A model generated the notes under the pieces. It was not told the DNA's origin, did no database searches, and saw only the letters and a list, made by a program, of their open reading frames with translations. Position numbers and translations under genes: made by a program. This document shows positions 61,372-64,000 of a DNA stretch of 64,000 nt, piece by piece; positions within the stretch are counted from its first letter, which is position 1, and each line of letters begins with the position of its first letter. Location of the stretch: contig JBBQWQ010000001.1 of the NCBI GenBank assembly GCA_038210445.1, forward strand, positions 1-64,000. Reading direction: 5' to 3'. Source of the stretch: JABFRG01 sp038210445. GTDB lineage: Bacteria; Myxococcota_A; Polyangia; Polyangiales; Polyangiaceae.

Positions 61372-62067
61372 TCAAGGCACGACGTACCTCCGCATGGGCT
61401 CTGCAAGTGGGCTATCGGGAAAGTCGTGGACGAAACGTGCGGCGCGGGCAGAGGCCGCCGTGGTGCGGTCGGCGCGCGCCAGCGCCCGGATGGCCACCGC
61501 TTCGCGCTCCTGATACAGCACGCCGCCGCGGAAGCGCCGGTGGCCCTCGTCGCCCATGCGGGCGGCACCGGCCGGGTCGGTGGCCTCCAGGGCTCGCATC
61601 CGGGCCAGGTGGTCGATCTCCTGACGAAGCATCGACGCGCGGTCTGCACTCGCCGTAGGGCTGGGCGAACGTGCGTCGCCGGAAGCTTCTACGCGCGGCA
61701 ATGAATCGATGGAAACGCTTGGAATCTGCAGCTCGTTCGCGGTGGGCGCCGGCGCCGTCGAAGCGATGGACGTGGGCAGCGGCGCAGTCGGCGAAGGCGT
61801 CGTCTCCGGGGCGTGAGCCCCGCGCAGTGACAACGCGACGACCGCCGCCACCGCCACGGCTCCCACCAGCCCCGCGATCTTGAGCATGGTCCCCGCTTGC
61901 GCGCCGCTCTGCACCGCCTCGGGCGGCGGGAGCGCAGCGACCAGGCGAGCCAGCGAAGCCGCGTGGTCGAAGGCCGGGTCGGGCGCGTTCCTCGCTTGCC
62001 GAAGCAGATGCCCGGCGTCGGTTGGCGAGGCCTCGTCGGCCAACGGTAACGGGTCGGGTCCGCTCAC
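61372..62067 (-). CDS. Putative anti-sigma/membrane partner of the ECF sigma factor
   Basis: 231 residues from ATG 62067, overlapping the sigma factor stop (ATGA). An N-terminal helical region of ~55 residues is followed by a single membrane helix ('IAGLVGAVAVAAVVALSL') and a periplasmic Pro/Ser/Thr linker ending in a helical TPR-like tail ('RAARFVHDFPDSPLAEPM'). The layout fits an anti-sigma factor, but no zinc-binding HxxxCxxC motif is present, so the assignment rests on gene coupling and topology. Confidence 0.65.
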   Translation of the reverse strand: MSGPDPLPLADEASPTDAGHLLRQARNAPDPAFDHAASLARLVAALPPPEAVQSGAQAGTMLKIAGLVGAVAVAAVVALSLRGAHAPETTPSPTAPLPTSIASTAPAPTANELQIPSVSIDSLPRVEASGDARSPSPTASADRASMLRQEIDHLARMRALEATDPAGAARMGDEGHRRFRGGVLYQEREAVAIRALARADRTTAASARAARFVHDFPDSPLAEPMRRYVVP

Positions 62068-62606
62068 GCGCCGTCCCTCCGCGGTTGCTGGGTGAGCCGT
62101 CCGAGCGCTGCGGTGAACTCTGCCCGCGCATGAAACAGGCGCGAATATACCGTTCCCCGAGGCACCCCCAGGGCCTCGGCGATGTCTTCGCCGGACTCGC
62201 CCTCCAGCTCGAACAGCACGAACACCGCTCGCTTCTCCAGGTCGAGCGTCGCGAGCGCGCGTCGCACCAGCTCGAGCGACTCCGCGGCGTCCAGGCGCGC
62301 CTCGGGACCGGCGCGCAGATCGCGCACCTCGTCCGCAGTGTGCAGAGGATCGGTCTCGTTGCGCCGGTTCTGGCGGCGCCGTGCGAGGGCCGTTCGCAGC
62401 GCAATCTCGGCAAGCCAGGTGGTCGGGCTCCCGGTGCCCGGTCGATAGCCACCCTTTCGATGCACCACGAGAAAAACCTCCTGCACTACGTCTTCGAGAT
62501 CGGCATCGGGAAGACCCAACCGGTTCAGGAAACGCACCACGAATCGCGAGTGATCGCGAAAGAGCGTCGCCGTATCCCGAGCCTCGTGGTTTCCATCGTC
62601 ACCCAT
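62064..62606 (-). CDS. ECF-type RNA polymerase sigma factor
   Basis: 180 residues. Region 2 is 'RFVVRFLNRLGLPDADLEDVVQEVFLVVHRK' with the 'TWLAEIALRTALARRRQNRR' extension. Region 4 is 'LDLEKRAVFVLFELEGESGEDIAEALGVPRGTVYSRLFHARAEF'. The length and the missing regions 1 and 3 are typical of ECF factors. It is coupled to a membrane protein that may hold it inactive, and followed on the other side by an outer-membrane-type protein gene 41 bp upstream on the same strand. Confidence 0.93.
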   Translation of the reverse strand: MGDDGNHEARDTATLFRDHSRFVVRFLNRLGLPDADLEDVVQEVFLVVHRKGGYRPGTGSPTTWLAEIALRTALARRRQNRRNETDPLHTADEVRDLRAGPEARLDAAESLELVRRALATLDLEKRAVFVLFELEGESGEDIAEALGVPRGTVYSRLFHARAEFTAALGRLTQQPRRDGA

Positions 62607-62647
62607 CGTGAATGTCGCGGCCCTCGCAGATCTTCAAAAATATCGGG

Positions 62648-63721
62648 TCAGAATGTCCAGCGAAGATGGAGACCCGATTTTGCCCACAGAATCGACGGTT
62701 TGCGCCGAAGTACACTGCCGTCGGAATACTCCAGCGTGAGCTCTGACCGAGTGAGCACGAGCCCGGCCTGCACGCTCGCGCCCACACTCCAATGGGCGCT
62801 CAGCCGAAAGTCTAGCGAAGGGCCCAGCGACGCGCTGCTCCACACCCTGGAGAGGGAGCCATTGCGACTATACCCGGAGCCTCGCCCCGAAAGGAGCCCC
62901 ACGTCGAGCTGGCCGCACCCCGCACCCTGAAGGCGAGGCGCGAGCGACCACACGCCGCAAGCCCCCGCGTGACCGGTCACCAAGCCCATCGTGATCTCGC
63001 CTCCGCCGAAGGCTCCCCGCGCGGGGATCAGGATCGTCGAACCGAGAAAGAGTCGAAGGTGCGGGGTGGGCTCGACGCGCACCGAGGGTTGGAGGTACGT
63101 GGAGGGCCGCGGCAAGACGCCGCCCGCCACGCCCACCTCGGCCTCCACGGCAAATGGGAGGGCCAACCCGCGCGCAGGCGCCGGCGAAAGAGGCCGCGCA
63201 GGGGGCGGCAAGAGCCGAGGCGGGCGGGCGGCGGGCGAGGGCGACGGCGAGGGCGAGGGGCGAGACGCTGCGCTGCCGGAAGAAGCGGAAGGGAGGCGCG
63301 GCTCCGCTTGCGGCGGTGCTTCGGACGCCGGCGAGGCCTGGTCGAGAACCAGCGCGATGGCCGCGGCCACCGCGTCGAGGGCGTCGGCGCACCGGGCTCC
63401 CAGGTGCTCGAATCGGCGTTCGCCTATCACCGTTGCATCGCGCGCCACGAGCACCGACACGTACCTCCGCGGGCCTCCGTGAGCACTCACCACCACGCGC
63501 ACGCGCGGCTCCAGTCGGTTGCGTTGCAGCCAGTGCACCACCCGTGCACGCAGCGCCGTCGGCTCGAAGCAAGCGTCGTCGCTGTCGACCGCCATGGCTT
63601 CTTCGATGGAGCTGGCTTCGGGCTCCGCGCGGGCTGCACGCGGACTTCCCATTCCGAGCGCCCACGCAACGAGGGCGAACGTTGGCAAAAGGCGCCGGAG
63701 GGCGCGCGCGGAAACGACCAT
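62648..63721 (-). CDS. Exported protein with Pro/Ser linker and outer-membrane barrel-like domain
   Basis: 357 residues from ATG 63721 (GTG 63727 is an alternative). Signal peptide, then a ~100-residue N-terminal domain ('ACFEPTALRARVVHWLQRNRLEPRVRVVVSAHGGPRRYVSVLVARD', 'RCADALDAVAAAIALVLDQ'), a Ser/Pro linker, and a beta-rich domain ('AVEAEVGVAGGVLPRPSTYLQPSVRVEP', 'LFLGSTILIPARG', 'SGLHLRWTF') ending in Phe as outer-membrane barrels do. Such proteins often neighbour ECF sigma genes in myxobacteria, and the likely operon order is barrel > sigma > membrane partner. Confidence 0.68.
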   Translation of the reverse strand: MVVSARALRRLLPTFALVAWALGMGSPRAARAEPEASSIEEAMAVDSDDACFEPTALRARVVHWLQRNRLEPRVRVVVSAHGGPRRYVSVLVARDATVIGERRFEHLGARCADALDAVAAAIALVLDQASPASEAPPQAEPRLPSASSGSAASRPSPSPSPSPAARPPRLLPPPARPLSPAPARGLALPFAVEAEVGVAGGVLPRPSTYLQPSVRVEPTPHLRLFLGSTILIPARGAFGGGEITMGLVTGHAGACGVWSLAPRLQGAGCGQLDVGLLSGRGSGYSRNGSLSRVWSSASLGPSLDFRLSAHWSVGASVQAGLVLTRSELTLEYSDGSVLRRKPSILWAKSGLHLRWTF

Positions 63722-63843
63722 GGCCACGTGAAATGGCTATCTGCATTCGCCGAGCACGTAAACTCCAGCGGGCGCGCGCGGCGCATCGCGACGTTACCTC
63801 GGCCTGCAGCTCACCCGCCTCGCGACCTGACGACCGGGAGGGC

Positions 63844-64000
63844 TCACTTCTTCGGTGGGGCGGGGGCACCTTCTGGCCGGAGCTCACCCAGGATGTACTG
63901 CGAGGCGTTCAGATACCTCTTTGCGGCGGCCTTGATGCGCTCCGACGACACCCGCTCGATGAGCGCGCCGAGGTCGGCGATTTGCTTCGGGTCATCGCCG
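63844..64000 (-). CDS. C-terminal end of an M16-family (insulinase-like) peptidase, cut by the window edge
   Basis: About 51 residues in the frame that ends with TGA at 63844-63846; the gene begins beyond the right edge. 'DLGALIERVSSERIKAAAKRYLNASQYILGELRPE' is the standard ending of M16 zinc peptidase subunits. The zinc motif HxxEH would be outside the window, so catalytic competence cannot be judged. Confidence 0.7.
   Translation of the reverse strand, partial: GDDPKQIADLGALIERVSSERIKAAAKRYLNASQYILGELRPEGAPAPPKK

Overview
The window is about 64 kb of very GC-rich bacterial DNA with GC-biased third codon positions. The gene content points to a myxobacterium (Myxococcota, probably class Polyangia): Hanks-type Ser/Thr kinases with a C-terminal membrane anchor, FHA and sigma-54-type AAA+ regulators, DUF4215 'CDDGN' repeat proteins, a fibro-slime domain, a MYXO-CTERM-like tail, and at least 26 predicted lipoproteins among roughly 56 genes. 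The organism is an inference. I saw no rRNA, tRNA or CRISPR array.

Layout. 1-0.6 kb: debris of transposition genes. 1-8.4 kb: an AraC-type regulator, a two-gene lipoprotein operon including a CpeT/CpcT-like protein, a TPR-GAF-sigma54 activator and two secreted proteins. 8.5-21.3 kb: a fibro-slime/DUF4215 lipoprotein, an FHA-AAA+-Fis protein, an SH3-C39 peptidase, a kinase, a ferritin-like diiron protein, and a translationally coupled kinase > PEGA-like membrane protein > lipoprotein operon (cassette A). 21.4-25.4 kb: a Ser-rich lipoprotein, three tandem paralogous Cys-rich lipoproteins and a SnoaL-like protein. 25.5-32.6 kb: SH3-M15-like peptidase, degenerate IscU-like protein, vWA lipoprotein, erythromycin-esterase-like and beta-lactamase-like lipoproteins around a probably frameshifted gene, and a glutathione S-transferase. 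32.7-39.1 kb: a six-gene block (CxxCH lipoprotein, beta-propeller, response regulator, histidine kinase, lipoprotein, matrixin) bracketed by short direct repeats. 39.1-43.8 kb: a LysR regulator divergent from a barrel/YdhR-like/alcohol dehydrogenase operon, then a Tle1-like hydrolase. 44.0-48.7 kb: cassette B, a second copy of the FHA-AAA+, lipoprotein, PEGA-like and kinase set with changed gene order. 49-54.8 kb: SH3-CHAP-like hydrolase, then dabA-dabB (inorganic carbon accumulation) with a divergent NhaR-like LysR gene. 55.2-61.3 kb: YdeI-like protein and a four-gene surface lipoprotein operon. 61.3-64 kb: ECF sigma factor, a coupled downstream protein, an outer-membrane-type protein and the end of an M16 peptidase.

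The two signals I find most novel are (i) the duplicated kinase/PEGA-like/lipoprotein/FHA-AAA+ cassette, whose AAA+ proteins lack the GAFTGA loop, and (ii) a 19-bp intergenic element, GTGAGAA-N7-TTCCC, found nine times between 8.5 and 48.9 kb (seven exact, two with mismatches), usually 68-120 bp upstream of a start codon and often in divergent promoter regions. Three SH3-domain cell-wall hydrolases and a recurrent D-[LV]-T-G type motif just after the lipobox add to a picture of envelope-directed signalling and remodelling.
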